The position numbers were made by a program, and so were the translations under genes. A stretch of 64,000 nt of DNA. Source: Gari tellinella (taxonomy: Eukaryota > Mollusca > Bivalvia > Cardiida > Psammobiidae). Under the pieces are notes generated by a model. The model did no database searches, was not told the origin of the DNA, and was given only the letters and a program-made list of their open reading frames with translations. This document shows, piece by piece, positions 23,299 to 34,600 of this stretch. Numbering within the stretch: position 1 is the first letter of the stretch; each line of letters begins with the position of its first letter. The stretch is taken from positions 6,076,001-6,140,000 of the forward strand of contig OV277858.1 in NCBI GenBank assembly GCA_922989275.2. Reading direction: 5' to 3'.

Positions 23299-26200
23299 TT
23301 AGTGCTCCTATCGTGGGATCTGACAAGAGCACTAGGGAAAATAACGGTCCCAATCTTGTTGGCGAAACCAATGAAGTTGTTATCAAACTTGGCGATACTT
23401 CAACGAAATCACTTTTAGATACAGGAAGTTGCGTCAGCATTGTTTCAGAATCTTTTTATAAGGAGCATCTTTATGACACTGAAATTATGTCAGTTGGAAA
23501 TATACTAAACATAGAGTGTGCGGATGGCCAGAATTTGCCTTATTTAGGTTACATTTTAACAGATATTTGTGTCGAAGGAGGTTTACCTGAATCCAAGCCA
23601 TTGCCATGTCTACTTCTTGTGTCACCTGACACAAGATATTCAGCTAGAACACCTGTCATTTTAGGGACCAATGTACTTCAAGAATTAATGGATGAATGCA
23701 AGACAAACTTTGGCGATCAATTTCTACAGCGAGCCAAATTGAATACTCCTTGGTACCTGAGTTTTAGGGCTATTGTAATTAGAGAGAAAGAATTACGCAG
23801 AAACAAGAATAGAATAGCCATTGTTAGGAGTGCTGCAGACCACAAGGTTACAATAAAACCTAATCAATCTGTTGAGATACTTGGCTACACAGATAATGTA
23901 TTAAATTTTCCTACATCAGCTGCTATTTTACAGGAAAGTGAAACTAGCCAGATACCATCATACATAGATGTTACACCAGCAGTGATACCTTATGAAGCTA
24001 GGAAAAATGAACCTGTTAAGGTTGTTTTAACAAATCTCAAAACCAACACAGTGAACATAGCACCAAAGGCTATAGTTTGTGAGATCCAACCTGTTACTGT
24101 TGCAAGTGAAGTATTTGAAAGGATCGAAAGAGAGAATAAGACAAAATGTCCAGTATTTGATCAATTGAGAATTGACGAAAATAACTTATCAGATCCAGAT
24201 CAAAAGAATCAACTTAAAGAACTTCTTCTCAAGCATGGGCTTATATTTGCAAAAGATGACATAGACATTAGGCAATGCAACAGAATTAAACATAGGATAG
24301 ACTTATTAGATGATACACCATTCAAGCAGAGACATAGAAGAATACCACCATCAATGATTGAGAATGTCAGACAGCATATCGAACAACTTTTAGCTGGAGG
24401 AATTATCAGACCGTCCAAATCTCCATGGACATCCAATGTTGTATTAGTCAAGAAAAAATCTGGCAAATTAAGGCTCTGCGTTGATTATCGCTCGTTGAAT
24501 AACAAGACAATTAAGGACTCTTACGCCTTGCCAAGAATGGAGGAAATTTTTGACTGCCTACATGGAGCAAAATACTTTACAACTTTAGATATGAAGTCTG
24601 GATATCATCAGATAGAAGTCGAAGAACAGCATAAGGAACGGACTGCATTCACTGTCGGAGCTCTAGGTCTTTTCGAGTACAATAAGATGCCATTTGGGCT
24701 TTCAAACGCGCCGGCTACCTACCAACGCATAATGCAGGACATTCTTAGCGACCTGAATATGAAAATTTGCCTTATTTACCTCGACGATGTAATAATTTTC
24801 AGTGACAGCTTCGAACAACATCTAGAGCGATTAGATCTAATTTTGACCAGACTTTCAGAAGCAAATCTAAAACTAGCCCCAGAAAAATGCTCATTCTTCA
24901 AATCACGAATCAATTTCCTTGGCCATGTCGTAAGTGCAGACGGTGTAGAGACAGATCCAGAAAAAATAGAAAAAGTTAGAAACTGGCCTACACCAACCAA
25001 TTCTGATGAACTGCGCTCATTCATATGTTTCGCAGGATATTATAGGAAATTCATAGAGAACTTCAGCAAGATAACAAAACCACTATCTGATTTATTGCCA
25101 CCAACATCAACTAAAAAGGGTCATAAGAAAGCTACAAAAGAATGGAAATGGACTGAAAATGAACAACACATATTTGAACATGTCAAACACCTTTTATCAT
25201 CGCCTCCAGTATTAGCCTACCCAGATTTCTTACTACCATTTGAACTACATACAGACGCATCAGCAAAAGCTCTTGGAGCAGTCCTTTATCAGCTTCAAGA
25301 TGGAAAGAAAAGAGTTATTGCGTATGCTAGTAGAGCTCTGAATAAGGCGGAGCAAAACTACAGCGCATTTAAACTTGAATTTTTAGCGCTGAAATGGTCA
25401 GTAACAGAGAAATTCAGTGATTATCTCATCGGAAATCATTTCAAGGTCTTAACCGACAACAATCCGCTGACATATGTACTAACTAGTGCAAAATTAGACG
25501 CCACAGGTCAGAGATGGGCAAGTGCACTAGCACAGTATTCTTTTGACATACAGTATCGTGCTGGAGTCAAGAACACGGATGCAGATACCATGAGTAGATT
25601 TCCATACGAAAGGTTAACAGATCAAGAAAATGCTACAAGGATTTCTATAGAAGATAAAACGGTGAAAGCTATTTGTAACTGCATAACAGTTCCATTTATA
25701 GAAACATTACCATCAGCAAGTATCAACATAGCAGAAATTTTTGAGGAACAAGGACAGCCTTTAGCACAAAAAGAGATGAGGGAAATAAGAAAAGCTCAAA
25801 GAAGCGACAGTTTGATAGAGAAATGGAGACGTGCTGTCATAGACAACAAAATTCCAGAAGGCTATCTGAAGAAACATGACTTGACCATGAAAAAACAGGT
25901 CAAAAACTTTAGAATGAAAAGAGGTTTTCTATTCAGAGTCATCAAGGAGCAGGAAAGTGAAATAGAACAATTGGTAGTGCCAGATAGTTATAAGGATGAA
26001 ATACTTACAAATCTTCATAACAATGTTGGCCATCCAGGTCAGGAAAGAACAGCCAGACTGACCAGAGACCGGTTTTATTGGCCTGGAGTAGGTTCAGACA
26101 TTGCACAGTGGGTTACCAATTGTGACAGATGCATAAGAAGGAAGTCAACTATTGACAAAGCACCCTTGGTGAATGTGGAGAGCCATTACCCATTAGATCT

Positions 26201-27149
26201 TGTGTGTATGGACTATTTAAGCCTGGAACCATCTAAAGGGAACATAGGGAACATTTTGATAATCACGGACCACTACACCAAATTTGCCAAAGCAGTTCCA
26301 ACACAAAATCAAACAGCTAAAACAGTCGCCGAAACACTTTATAACCATTTCTTTCTTCAATTCGGAATTCCAACACGACTTCATTCGGATCAAGGCGCAA
26401 ACTTCGAAAGTGAAATTATCAGCGAACTATGTAAACTGATGAATATTAGGAACTCTCGGACTACACCATACCACCCACAGGGAAACGCTGGTCCAGAACG
26501 TTTCAATAGGACGCTTCTTAGCATGTTAGGTACCTTAGAGGAAGATCAAAAGAGTGATTGGAAGAAGTATGTTAATTCTTTAGTGTACTTCTACAACTGC
26601 ACACCGCATGAAACAACCAAAATCTCACCTTTTGAACTCCTTTTCGGAAGAAAGCCAAGACTGCCAATTGATGCCACTTTTGAAGATGCTAGACAAACAT
26701 CAAAGAAACCTCAAGATGCATATTTACAAGATCTCCAAGAAAGAATAGAGTATACTCACCAAATAGTTAAGGAACACAGAACAAAATCATGCAACAAACA
26801 GAAGAAATATTATGATAAGAAAACCAAAGTAGTTCAAATGACAGTTGGAGATAAAGTGCTTGTGAAGAAATTGTCATTTGGAGGAAAGCACAAAATCAAA
26901 GACAAGTTTGAAACTGATACCTATGTTATCATAGATCAGCCAAGGCCTGACATACCTGTTTATTGTGTAAGATCAGAAGAGTCTGGGAGAGAAAGAACAT
27001 TGCACAGAAACCATCTACTTCTGATAGATAATCAGAATGACGGAGATGATTTAGATCCAGAGGGTCAGAACAGTGAACACAAAATGGATGCATCCAAAGT
27101 AGAGCTTGATAGTAAGCACACAGAGAGTGACGTCACTGAAGTAATATAA
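23265..27149 (+). CDS. pol: Pol polyprotein: protease, RT, RNase H, integrase
   Basis: Pol is in the -1 frame relative to gag and is probably made as a Gag-Pol fusion by frameshifting. Its own frame is open from 23,181, but the first codon there is TTG, not a credible start. Protease: LLDTGSCVSIVS (DTG at 23,418). RT: LCVDYRSLN, FTTLDMKSGYHQI, MPFGLSNAPATYQ and the YLDD box at 24,777-24,788. RNase H: ELHTDASAKALGAV near 25,248, then LTDNNPLTYV. Integrase: H...H (26,016 on) and C-x2-C (26,121 on) zinc module, then D (26,211), D (26,388) and E (26,496) with 35 residues between the last two. A basic C-terminal module follows. No frameshift or internal stop is present, so the enzymes look intact. 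The frame ends with TAA at 27,147-27,149, after which it stays open for another 196 codons. Confidence 0.96.
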   Translation, partial: KRTFKARLPKLVSAPIVGSDKSTRENNGPNLVGETNEVVIKLGDTSTKSLLDTGSCVSIVSESFYKEHLYDTEIMSVGNILNIECADGQNLPYLGYILTDICVEGGLPESKPLPCLLLVSPDTRYSARTPVILGTNVLQELMDECKTNFGDQFLQRAKLNTPWYLSFRAIVIREKELRRNKNRIAIVRSAADHKVTIKPNQSVEILGYTDNVLNFPTSAAILQESETSQIPSYIDVTPAVIPYEARKNEPVKVVLTNLKTNTVNIAPKAIVCEIQPVTVASEVFERIERENKTKCPVFDQLRIDENNLSDPDQKNQLKELLLKHGLIFAKDDIDIRQCNRIKHRIDLLDDTPFKQRHRRIPPSMIENVRQHIEQLLAGGIIRPSKSPWTSNVVLVKKKSGKLRLCVDYRSLNNKTIKDSYALPRMEEIFDCLHGAKYFTTLDMKSGYHQIEVEEQHKERTAFTVGALGLFEYNKMPFGLSNAPATYQRIMQDILSDLNMKICLIYLDDVIIFSDSFEQHLERLDLILTRLSEANLKLAPEKCSFFKSRINFLGHVVSADGVETDPEKIEKVRNWPTPTNSDELRSFICFAGYYRKFIENFSKITKPLSDLLPPTSTKKGHKKATKEWKWTENEQHIFEHVKHLLSSPPVLAYPDFLLPFELHTDASAKALGAVLYQLQDGKKRVIAYASRALNKAEQNYSAFKLEFLALKWSVTEKFSDYLIGNHFKVLTDNNPLTYVLTSAKLDATGQRWASALAQYSFDIQYRAGVKNTDADTMSRFPYERLTDQENATRISIEDKTVKAICNCITVPFIETLPSASINIAEIFEEQGQPLAQKEMREIRKAQRSDSLIEKWRRAVIDNKIPEGYLKKHDLTMKKQVKNFRMKRGFLFRVIKEQESEIEQLVVPDSYKDEILTNLHNNVGHPGQERTARLTRDRFYWPGVGSDIAQWVTNCDRCIRRKSTIDKAPLVNVESHYPLDLVCMDYLSLEPSKGNIGNILIITDHYTKFAKAVPTQNQTAKTVAETLYNHFFLQFGIPTRLHSDQGANFESEIISELCKLMNIRNSRTTPYHPQGNAGPERFNRTLLSMLGTLEEDQKSDWKKYVNSLVYFYNCTPHETTKISPFELLFGRKPRLPIDATFEDARQTSKKPQDAYLQDLQERIEYTHQIVKEHRTKSCNKQKKYYDKKTKVVQMTVGDKVLVKKLSFGGKHKIKDKFETDTYVIIDQPRPDIPVYCVRSEESGRERTLHRNHLLLIDNQNDGDDLDPEGQNSEHKMDASKVELDSKHTESDVTEVI

Positions 27150-27740
27150 GAAGAAGATGATGAAGACTCGGACAGTGATGGAGATGAGTATGTTGTTCAT
27201 ACATACCTGCATGGGGACGCCCATAATCCAGAGCCAGTCACCAGTCAAAGTGAAGAGGGGAGTAATGACTTAGAAACGGTCATAATTATTGATGAACCTG
27301 CGTTAGACAGCGTAGAGGTTGCAGATCAAGAAGAACAGGGAGAAGATGAAGATGCAATGATAGATGAAGATGTTGAAGGTGCGGAGCACATTCAGGATGA
27401 AAATACCCAGACAGACACAGAAGCCTTGAATGAAACAGAGAGTGTAGAAACAGAAAATGTCCCAGATACAGAATCTGTGGAAGAGATCATTTTGGATAAG
27501 GACTTGAAGGATGATGAACCAACAGTTCAACCGGTTAAGGAACCTCCCAAGCCCTTACCTAGAAAATCCACTCGGGACAGACAACCACCAGATAGGTACG
27601 GGGTACCCATTCTCTATAATGTGGTCCCTAGACCAGTTGATTTTAAAATTCAAGCTTTAGAAGCTTTAATCAAGTCAGGAGTGTTAAATGAAGTTGACAG
27701 TGACAAAGCTCATGACTTGATTACAACTGTGATGAAATGA
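27150..27740 (+). CDS. acidic C-terminal tail frame, in phase with pol
   Basis: This is 196 codons in exactly the same frame as pol, separated from it only by the TAA at 27,147-27,149. The first ~130 residues are Glu/Asp-rich, repetitive and probably disordered. Then comes PPKPLPRKSTRDRQPPDRYG (a basic STR-R-PP-RY motif I associate with C-terminal ends of some gypsy polyproteins) and a ~45-residue helical end. An internal ATG at 27,357 could give a 127-residue product. It could be the former end of Pol cut by a nonsense mutation, a readthrough product, or a separately translated ORF3. It lacks a signal peptide, transmembrane segment or fusion motif, so it is not an envelope protein. Confidence 0.65.
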   Translation, partial: EEDDEDSDSDGDEYVVHTYLHGDAHNPEPVTSQSEEGSNDLETVIIIDEPALDSVEVADQEEQGEDEDAMIDEDVEGAEHIQDENTQTDTEALNETESVETENVPDTESVEEIILDKDLKDDEPTVQPVKEPPKPLPRKSTRDRQPPDRYGVPILYNVVPRPVDFKIQALEALIKSGVLNEVDSDKAHDLITTVMK

Positions 27741-28233
27741 ATTATATGTATAGATTAGTATTTTAATTTGATTTTATAGTATTTTGTAGTTGAAATTAGT
27801 TGTAATGTAAAAGTTACAATGTCAGTATTATGTAAGAGGATTATCTATGTTTTCTCATTATACTGGTAAGAAGTCTAAACACCTAAACTTGTCATGTCAC
27901 AGTCCTTTGGGCAAGGGGAGGAGATATATTAAGAAATAATTTCAAACTACATTGAAGTTTGTATATATATAAATGGAAAGAGCTGTAAGTTAAGTCATGT
28001 TTATGTTATTCATAGGCATATTTAGAAATGCATTTATATTAATTTGCATTATTTTGTATAAGTAAAGGCTTATATAGGACATATTAGGAGTTAAAATGTC
28101 TGAAGATATTATTTCTTTTTGACATTATGCAAGGACAAGAGACTGTTGACATGGACATTGACGATTGACAGAAACTTTGTTTTGATGGAATATTTATTTT
28201 GTTTTGTGTTGGTTAATGACGGGTCGTCATTTC
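27741..28233 (+). other. gypsy 3' untranslated region
   Basis: About 500 bp without coding potential between the tail frame and the polypurine tract. Confidence 0.7.
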
Positions 28234-28234
28234 A

Positions 28235-28249
28235 GAAAGGGGGGGAGTG
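28235..28249 (+). promoter_or_regulatory. polypurine tract
   Basis: A purine-rich run (AGAAAGGGGGGGAGTG, with one T) ends directly at the 3' LTR. This is the expected plus-strand primer for reverse transcription. Confidence 0.9.
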
Positions 28250-29218
28250 TGTGACCAGGTTGTGTTTTCGGTCATTTCGGTAGTTTTATCTTTTCACTCA
28301 TTTTAATCCAAGTTCGATAACTCTTTAGCTCTTTGACGTCATTCCGCACGATATTCAGTTGTACAATTAGATTTGAGAGGGACACATATCTGAAGAAAAC
28401 ATAATTAAATATATTTTCTAGGTTTATAAAGTTAAATACAGGTTTGTATCGTTACTATGAATTAGCAACGAATTGGCACAGGTTGTAATGAGCTGCTGCT
28501 TTATTGTTTTCAACGCGTAGTGAAGTTATTTCACTCCGGCTTGTCTGTAGCGTAATGTATTTTCGCAAATCGAAATAGCAGCAATTGTCATTTCTGTACC
28601 TTCTGTTTATGATATTTGACTAACCAGAATAACATTATTTGCAGTTTAAGCACCTACAGTGAGTGTGTGAGTTGGCAGAGTTGGGGAGGAGTGGTAACTG
28701 CGTTTAGTTCCATAAACTAGTAAGTGGGTGGAGTATTGTGTATTTGTTATAAGTTTGTATTGTAAAGCCCATTCATTATCAGACCTGCATTTAGGAAGCA
28801 ATAGTTTATTATGTGTTTGCAACCATAACATAACATAACAGCTAGTTATGGGATGTTATGCTGTTGGCAACCACATAACTTTATATTTTACCCCATAGTG
28901 TTTCATGCCCTTTTTCATAAGGAATAGTAAAGGCGTTTATTTACATGTTATTGTTATTACCATGTGTCATGTTTTATATTCATGCCAGCAGGGTTTAGAA
29001 TTATTTGGCATGATAACTCATGTATTCATTATTATTTTCAGATTGCAGTTTGTTGTCAACTTGCAGTTGAGTCGAGTTGAGTTAAGACTGTGCATTGTAT
29101 ATACCATCATCCTACATATCCATTACCATCATCCATTGACCATGTTACATTCGTAAATGAAGATTTCAACCTACTTCTGGCTTGTCTTGCTTTAATGGAC
29201 CCTCAGAGCTAGGCTACA
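28250..29218 (+). repeat. 3' LTR of gypsy element
   Basis: 969 bp with the same ends as the 5' LTR and about four visible differences. TGACGTCA is conserved at 28,334-28,341. It is followed by AAAA, the target duplication. Confidence 0.96.
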
Positions 29219-29910
29219 AAAATTCCACCTGTTTTTTATATAATCATTTAGCCTTCGTAGTCACATTAGCGATGTTTTACTGTTTTATGTAAAACATAAT
29301 GTATTAAGCAAAGATGTATAGATAACAGAACAATACATTTCCCTCAGTATCTTCAGACTCAAACTATGACGCCTACGGGGAATACATTTTTATGTTTCAT
29401 GTATCAAGTCTATTCTCAATAAACACATGAAAAAGGTGCGTTTTTAAGTTGAAGGGTTATCATTTAGTATTGGCTTTAGAAGTGTTATAATCAAACATAA
29501 TTGTAACATTAATACTACATTTACTTAGAATATGGGTTAGTGCATTATATCTATATCATACAAAAACTGTATCAGTTATTATAAATGAAGTAGTTCACAC
29601 AATTGAGATTAGTTATATGTGCATGAATTGTTTACAGCAACGTTAGGGAGAGGCCACTATTTTTCTGCTGTATGCTGGCTTTATGGCAAATATCTTTATC
29701 AACACCTCAAAAAGCCATTAGGTATGTTTAGGGATTGCGCGTTATCCCTGATTACACTTAATCCCAGTAACATATACATAACACATGAAGTGTATGAATA
29801 CATCTTTGGATGACATGGCGTTGTGTACTATTGTCAGGTTTTGACCAATATGTATAATGTTAAGTCGTTTAATGTTCAATTCAAATGTCAGTTTAGGTAA
29901 CGCACGCAAA
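29219..29910. other. intergenic, 3' flank of the NXPE exon
   Basis: No coding motif. On the minus strand this is downstream of the NXPE stop and may contain its 3' UTR. Remnants of the LINE disrupted by the gypsy insertion might also continue here but could not be recognised. Confidence 0.4.
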
Positions 29911-30566
29911 CTAGCATATGTATGCCAGCATTTGATCTACCATTTCCCTGACCACTGTCATAGGAGGGTGATTCGCCTCAATTGCTAAGGCATTGTTAAT
30001 GTCACTGTTGTCAAGAAAAACAACTTTATCATGCAAACCTGTAAATTCTTCATATAATATACTCCTGTACACCAAACTCATGAAGTCGTTCAACCGTATG
30101 GGTCCATATTTGGCAGCCCTGTATGAATGCGGACCTTTTATTAAAATTTTGGCAAACATATTTCTGTTCAAAAGATTATTCACACTTGAACTAATTTTTC
30201 TTATTTTGTGCCGAAACACTGAATGATGGTATGCAATGAGGTGCATTTGCATGTGCAAAAGAACGACAACGCTGTCATTACTTGCAATTTCATCCAAATG
30301 CCTAGCAATTGATGTTGTTGTATATCTGTTCAGGTCATCAGTGCCGAAAAATGGTTGACTATGTGGAAGCCATTGAACTGTAAAATTGTGTTCATTATTT
30401 CTGCAGGCTGTACGTTTGTGCCATTTCTCCTCTGTCCATTTTTCTGTGCTTGGAAAACATTGCCAGGTACTAACAACATGTTTGTACCAATGTCGAACTG
30501 TCGAGTCCCCGAGCAGTAAAACGCTTCTGTTCTTCAAACAAGATAACAGCCCTTTCGCGTCTGGCT
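29911..30566 (-). CDS. NXPE-family C-terminal (PC-esterase-like) exon
   Basis: This appears to be the last coding exon of an NXPE (neurexophilin and PC-esterase domain) protein. After ...SCLKNR comes SVLLLGDSTVRHW, the GDS(T)-x-R-x-W block of this family. Near the C-terminus ANHPPMTVVREMVDQML carries the conserved His-Pro, followed by an IC end and a stop. The reading frame continues upstream of the first in-frame Leu/Met to about 30,566, where the minus strand shows a T-rich tract and AG, a credible splice acceptor. The sequence is intact over ~215 codons with no stop or shift. Such proteins are secretory-pathway or extracellular in animals; their substrates are poorly known. Upstream exons are not recognisable between 30,567 and the window end, so they may be far away, or this may be an isolated fragment. 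Confidence 0.8.
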
Positions 30567-31080
30567 CTACAATGTAAAAGGATAACAGTTGAAGAAAATG
30601 TCCAGCCTAACGGAACGAATGATCATTTTATATAAGAAAGGGACAAACAATAATTCGGAAAGTATTGCTGAAATCTAAATTTGAAAATAATATAATTTGT
30701 TATTTTAAATTCTTTTATTTGGGAAGGCGTCATTCCGATAGATTAAAAGGTCGAGTAGCGGCCATCTTGACTTTTCGTTATGTAAGAAAGTAATCATTTA
30801 TCATCATTCTAGTTGCGGGATATAGATGAAATCAGTGATCAGATACAATGTGATATTTTTGTCTCCCTTCTGAAGAGTAAAAATTCGACTTACGATTTTG
30901 TGACTGCGCTACGACGTTATCTTAAATTGACAACTATGAAAATTGTTTGGGAGTTATTACGTGTGCATTCAAATTTGATGCAAGAGTTTTAAAAATAAAT
31001 AAGGTATTACATAGATCATTGTAACCGTGCAGACGCAGCAAAATACTAGTGTCAGGCACTTTTTTTGTTATCTTGCTCAT
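30567..31080. other. putative intron / intergenic
   Basis: No coding motif. If the NXPE exon is genuine, this is intron sequence upstream of it on the minus strand. Confidence 0.4.
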
Positions 31081-31262
31081 GCTTATGCCTCGCTGACATT
31101 TGCTGCGGCTGCCGTACGGCGGCCGCATGGCTTATTATTTCTACGGCAAGTAGCAATTCCCCGGCGGCCGCAGAATTCCTACGGCCGCCGTGTTGCGCTC
31201 ATCTTTGCTGCGGCTACCGCACGGCGAGTTTAAATTTGTTGGGGCTAAAAAACCAGCAGGTA
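31081..31262 (+). repeat. GC-rich palindromic repeat, copy 1
   Basis: A GC-rich island in AT-rich DNA with multiple CGGCCGC and CCGTACGG palindromes. Its head (ATGCCTCGCTGACATTTGCT) and tail (GGGGCTAAAAAACCAGCAGG) are matched, reverse-complemented, at about 42,486-42,557, so it is a defined repeat family and not random GC content. No protein. Confidence 0.65.
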
Positions 31263-31664
31263 CCGTAATGCCGTTTTTTGATTTAATCATATTTTATTGC
31301 ATATATCAGATACCATATACATTTATCGACTAACATGTACACAGTTTTTACAGCATATATGTATACAAATTTTCAAAAGATTCAAAAAATTCAAAAGATT
31401 ACAATATATTGCAAACGGGTTGGGCCACAAGTTATACCAACATTAGAGAAGGCCCTTCCCTTGATGTCAATCGTAAGTACGTTATGATGTAATGTAATGC
31501 AGAAGAAAATATTTCTATCTTAGTTTACAAAAACAAAAAAGGAAAAAAGAAACTTATACAGAAGAAAAGAAAATCCGTTTGTCCTCCCCTACATGTGACC
31601 ACCCAGCCCAGATCCAACCAATTGTTATCTACATAGTTTATGGATATAAGAAAAAGGTAAAGTA
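31263..31664 (-). other. 3' flank / UTR of the CR1-type LINE
   Basis: On the minus strand this follows the LINE ORF2 stop. It includes short repeats of TTTTGAATC-like text near 31,370-31,400. The exact 3' end of the element was not determined. Confidence 0.45.
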
Positions 31665-34600
31665 TTATGTTCCAAAACGTTTGGTTCGTTTAATAAATTT
31701 TTGAAACTCCATAAAGAGCAGCGAATTATCTTCACGCGTAAAGTCAATGTTGCCAAATAGTACAGTATTAGTATTCAGTATACGGAGGTGTTGTGTTTTT
31801 TGTAGAAAGAGAAGACGTTCATCAGCATACATTTGACATTCACAAATAAAATGTTCAGCATCTTCTATAGCAGAGCCGCATCTACAAGTAGGGCTTTCAC
31901 GTAAAAGAGTATTGTATAGATCGAAATTGAGATCACTACAGTTGTTACGTATTCTACAGTGGTATACTGAAAAACGTCTGTCTCCCTCTACAAAAAACGA
32001 TGGTACTTTAGAAGCCTTATAAAGTTCTTTAAGTCGAGACTTGAAAATTGCTAAAGATACAGATTCACGTATGTTTAACGGGGTTTTATTCCACAGGTCT
32101 ATAGATGAATGGTTTAGTTTGAGAATATTTCTGTTCTTCTGGGTATGATTAATAAATCATTCGAGTTCCTTAATCTATACTGAGTAGTTTCACCAACAGA
32201 AAGCGGAAAAATGTCATTTACATAAGCTGGTAACAAATTATTTACTCCTTTAAATATTAATACTAATTTTTGCATATGTCTTCTATTTTCTAATGAGACC
32301 CACCCAATTTCTCTAATTAGTTTGTTGATTGATACTGGACGTGTTAAGCCAGTAACAACCCTAGCTGCTTCGTATTGTAGTTTTTCTAAACTGTCTTTTT
32401 CATACATTGTGCACCCATCCCATACTATGGATGCATATTCTAACATTGGTCTTAAATATGACAAATAAATCTGATGAAGTGTTTTTCTACTGATCTTAAA
32501 CTTTAATGCCTTCATTGACCCAAGTATTTTGCTCGCTTTTAAAGTAATTTGGTTAATGTGCTCGTGTCATGTACCGTTTGAGCTAAGGGTTAGACCTAAA
32601 TGTTTATGATTTTCAGTAAAATATAATAATGAATCTTGAAAAAAAATGTTTGGTCTACCAGATTGTAAAAATGAAAAGAACATGACCTCTGTTTTATTTG
32701 GGTTTAACTAGACTAACCATTGGTTTGACCATTCGGATACTTTCTGTAGATCTGCGTTTATAGTGGCTTCAATTACAGCTATATTATCAGATGAGTGTGC
32801 TAAGGAACTATCGTCAGCAAATAAACGTGTAGTACTTAATAAATTGTCTGCAATATCATTAACAAAAATTAAAAACAGAAGAGGGCCAAGAACAAATCCT
32901 TGCGGAACTCCGGCATTAAGTGTTTTATATTCAGAGAAAGATGACCCAATAAAGACTCGTTGGTGTCTGTTTGAGAGATAATCTGATAACCAGTTGTAGA
33001 GATAGTCACATATTCCATATTGTTTGAGTTTAAAAAGAAGACCCTTATGTCATACTCTATCAAAGGCTTTACTATCGTCACAAAATACATACATGTTGAT
33101 TCTTTATCGTCGTAAGCCTTACATATTTGATTATATATATACAGTCGAATGGCCTGGTAGAAAGCCAGATTGATATTTATAAATAAGATTGTTTAAATTT
33201 AAATGATTGTATAAATACTTGAACACAACACGTTCCATAACTTTTCCAATACAACTAATTAAGGAAATTGGTCGATAATTACATGGAGAATCCTTCTCAA
33301 CGTTCTTATAAAGGGCCATTAAATTAGCATGTTTCCAGCACTTAGGAAATAACACTCTCTAACGGATCTATTAAATAGTATTGCCAAAGGTTTAGAAACA
33401 CTATTTACTGTTTCTTTAAACATTCTGTGACTTATACCATCGGGTCCAGTAGCTTTATGTATATTTAAATGTATTAGTACGTCCTGAATGTCTTGTTCTG
33501 TAATGTCGATGCTGTCCAGTCTAGCATTAGTCTTGTAGTTAAAGTCGGGTAAAGCAGAGTTAGAGTCATCAATTGTAGATATTGACGCAAAATAGTTATT
33601 TAGAGTATCAGCTTTCTCAAAATATGTGTACGAAAAGTCTTGTTTATTGTTATCAAAAAGAGGAGGAATCATAGTATTGCAACTCGAATTTTCTTTGACG
33701 AGCATTTTCACAATTTTCCAATACTGTCTAGGATTATTAACATTAATATCTGAAATTGAATGTTCCAAATTATTAAAAAATAATTCCTTTGCATGTTTTT
33801 TCATATTATTTACTTTGTTCCTAAACTGTTTGTATTTTGTCCAGTCGTTTTGGCTTTTACTTCTCAAAGCAATTTGTTTTTGTCTGTCTCTTTGTCGTGA
33901 AGTTCTACGTATGTCAGTATTGTACCAAGGTTTGTCGTTAGGTCTAATTGTCGCAAGTGTTGAAGGTATACAGTCTTCTACAATACTTAAAAAACGTGTT
34001 GTAAATAAATCTGCTGAGACATCAATAGAGCTGTTATTAAGAAATGACCAGTCAATATTATTTATCGTATCGTTCAGAACGTCAAAATTTGCTCTTTTAT
34101 AATTCCAAACTTTTCTTTTATAGTCATTTATTATTTATTATAGGCATATTGTTTTTAATAAAAGCAAAAGTAGCAAAGTGATCACTAATATTGTTTGGTG
34201 TCTTTAGTGTTCCATTCGTAAAGGATGTAATTGAGTTTGAAATAGCAATTGGGTCAAGTAGGGTGCTTGTTAATGGTGTTACTCGTGTAGGTTCTTTGAT
34301 TATGTTATTCATGTTATTTATAGTTAAATATTACGAAATGTGTTATTGTTTAAATTTAATTGGTTTTCGTTTATATCACCAACTAGAATAATATTATTAC
34401 ACATTTCCTGGGCTTTGTCAATATAAATATTTAGTTTTTCCCAGAAGTCAATTAAGTAGTGAGGAGGACGATATACTATACATATGAGGAACTTGGTATT
34501 ACAATCGTGAACTTCAAAAGATAAAGACTCATCAAGAAATGCATCCAGCTCATAACACCTTCTTGGCCGTAGAATTGAGTTTATATATGGCAATAACCCC

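Larger units (their letters stand above)
18614..29218 (+). mobile_element. full-length Ty3/mdg4 (gypsy) LTR retrotransposon
   Basis: This is a 10,605-bp element with 969-bp LTRs, a primer site, a 2.56-kb leader, gag, pol in the -1 frame, an acidic tail frame, a polypurine tract and a 3' LTR. It is flanked by AAAA on both sides (18,610-18,613 and 29,219-29,222), a 4-bp target duplication. The domain order protease-RT-RNase H-integrase and the YLDD box place it in Metaviridae (Ty3-like). No envelope gene is seen. The two LTRs differ at about four sites by eye, so insertion was recent. The element lies in a decayed LINE. Confidence 0.97.

Noticed and set aside
26000..29218. Envelope gene in the gypsy element
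   Set aside because: The frame after pol is acidic and lacks a signal peptide, fusion peptide or transmembrane segment. The 3' region before the LTR has no other long frame.
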